A DNA stretch of 22,244 bases from NCBI GenBank assembly GCA_944372275.1, contig CALVYO010000006.1, positions 1 to 22,244 of the forward strand. The letters run 5' to 3'. The notes under the pieces were generated by a model. The model searched no databases, was not told the DNA's origin, and saw only the letters and a list, made by a program, of their open reading frames with translations. The stretch's first letter is position 1. The number at the start of each line of letters is the position of its first letter. This document shows positions 21,995-22,244 of this stretch, one piece after another. Source of the DNA: an uncultured Bacilli bacterium (GTDB taxonomy: Bacteria; Bacillota_I; Bacilli_A; RF39; UBA660). The position numbers and the translations under genes were made by a program.

Positions 21995-22244
21995 CTAAAT
22001 GATACTTTTTACCTAAATTATTACTGGATGCTTTTAATGTTGTTCCAGTTTTAAAAATAATATCTAATTTTATTTTTTTAGGATTATCTTCATCTTTATT
22101 AACGATTATTTTTTCTACTAAAGAATTAAATATATCACTTAAGCACAAATCATCTTCTATAGAATGTTCTAAATTTTCTCTTATACTATTTATTTCTTTT
22201 TCAATTAAATATTCATCTAACTTATTATTTTTTAAATTATCTAT
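21951..22244 (-). CDS. C-terminal end of a large serine recombinase, cut by the window edge
   Basis: 97 codons are visible, open to the window edge. An acidic/basic coiled-coil-like stretch (EYLIEKEINSIRENLEHS) leads to IFNSLVEKIIVNKDEDNP and KIKLDIIFKTG, the typical final strand region of large serine recombinases (TndX/phage integrase type), after the zinc ribbon and coiled coil. The catalytic N-terminal domain is outside the window. The last 13 residues (EYLTTNNSSFSSN) are read out of frame from the PBP gene, so this protein ends in host-derived sequence. A TTG at 22148 within the frame is not a real start. Confidence 0.75.
   Translation of the reverse strand: MDNLKNNKLDEYLIEKEINSIRENLEHSIEDDLCLSDIFNSLVEKIIVNKDEDNPKKIKLDIIFKTGTTLKASSNNLGKKYHLEEYLTTNNSSFSSN
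21984..21995. other. Probable attachment-site core of the integrated element
   Basis: On the minus strand GAGGAGTACCTC shows 4-base inverted arms (GAGG, CCTC) around AGTA with a central GT, the kind of imperfect dyad around a dinucleotide used by serine integrases. PBP coding sequence begins at this point on one side and recombinase coding sequence ends on the other. The exact crossover base cannot be fixed without the opposite junction. Confidence 0.5.
21990..22244. mobile_element. End of an integrated serine-recombinase element inside the PBP gene
   Basis: The boundary is where PBP homology stops (about 21990-21997). Everything to the right visible here is recombinase coding sequence whose 3' end faces the junction, as is usual for elements carrying their integrase next to an end. 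The element's nature (prophage, ICE or small transposon) and its other end lie outside the window. Confidence 0.7.

Noticed and set aside
1..22244. Reassignment of TGA to Trp as in Mycoplasma, given the low G+C
   Set aside because: Trp is TGG throughout, and TGA acts as stop in several ATGA overlaps and at terminators.

Overview
The window is very AT-rich DNA (by eye roughly a quarter G+C) with tight bacterial gene packing, AGGAGG-type ribosome sites and nearly all genes on the minus strand. Trp is encoded by TGG and TGA is used as a stop, so the code is standard and not the Mycoplasma code. The low G+C, a division/cell-wall (dcw-type) segment and the gene families present suggest an uncultured, host-associated member of the Bacillota (Bacilli/Clostridia; RF39-like lineages would fit). 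The taxon is an inference, not read from a marker gene.

Right end (about 19.4-22.2 kb): a cell-wall segment transcribed leftwards, comprising the 3' part of a class B penicillin-binding protein (KTG motif plus one PASTA domain), intact mraY, and a putative HExxH zinc protease closed by a terminator. The PBP reading frame is interrupted at about 21990. To its right lies the C-terminal end of a large serine recombinase, so an integrated mobile element appears to sit inside the PBP gene.

Middle (11.17-19.39 kb): a self-contained seven-gene operon with a near-consensus promoter (TTGCAA-17-TATAAT at 19360-19388) and a terminator at 11166-11196. The genes are a VTC/CYTH-type polyphosphate-polymerase-like protein, a DUF4956 membrane protein, a CotH-type kinase, a membrane-anchored glycoside hydrolase with a CBM9-like tail, a membrane-anchored HEAT protein, a processive GT2 polysaccharide synthase with QRRRW, and a membrane-anchored TIM-barrel protein. 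It reads as an exopolysaccharide synthesis/processing/modification machine. Downstream (10.08-11.14 kb) is an ftsW-type SEDS gene that keeps the catalytic Asp but breaks off at PVTG, losing the last membrane helix. A plausible native tail survives out of frame. Both halves of the septal FtsW-PBP pair in this segment are therefore damaged while mraY between them is intact.

Left part (1-9.87 kb): accessory genes in several short transcription units. (a) A GT2 glycosyltransferase and a MazG-like/radical-SAM fusion share a strong promoter (TTGACA-17-TACTAT). (b) A Nudix hydrolase is translationally coupled (ATGA) to a 420-aa protein whose second half looks like an ADP-ribosyltransferase fold. (c) A plus-strand thymidylate-kinase-like gene has its own promoter and terminator. 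(d) A divergent three-gene unit encodes a metallophosphoesterase, an alpha/beta hydrolase and a large citrate-lyase-ligase-like nucleotidyltransferase, ended by a terminator. (e) Beyond that lie a 41-aa small protein, a C39-like cysteine protease and the first 21 codons of another gene. The concentration of nucleotide-handling enzymes in (a)-(d) is unusual and unexplained. No tRNA, rRNA or CRISPR array was seen.
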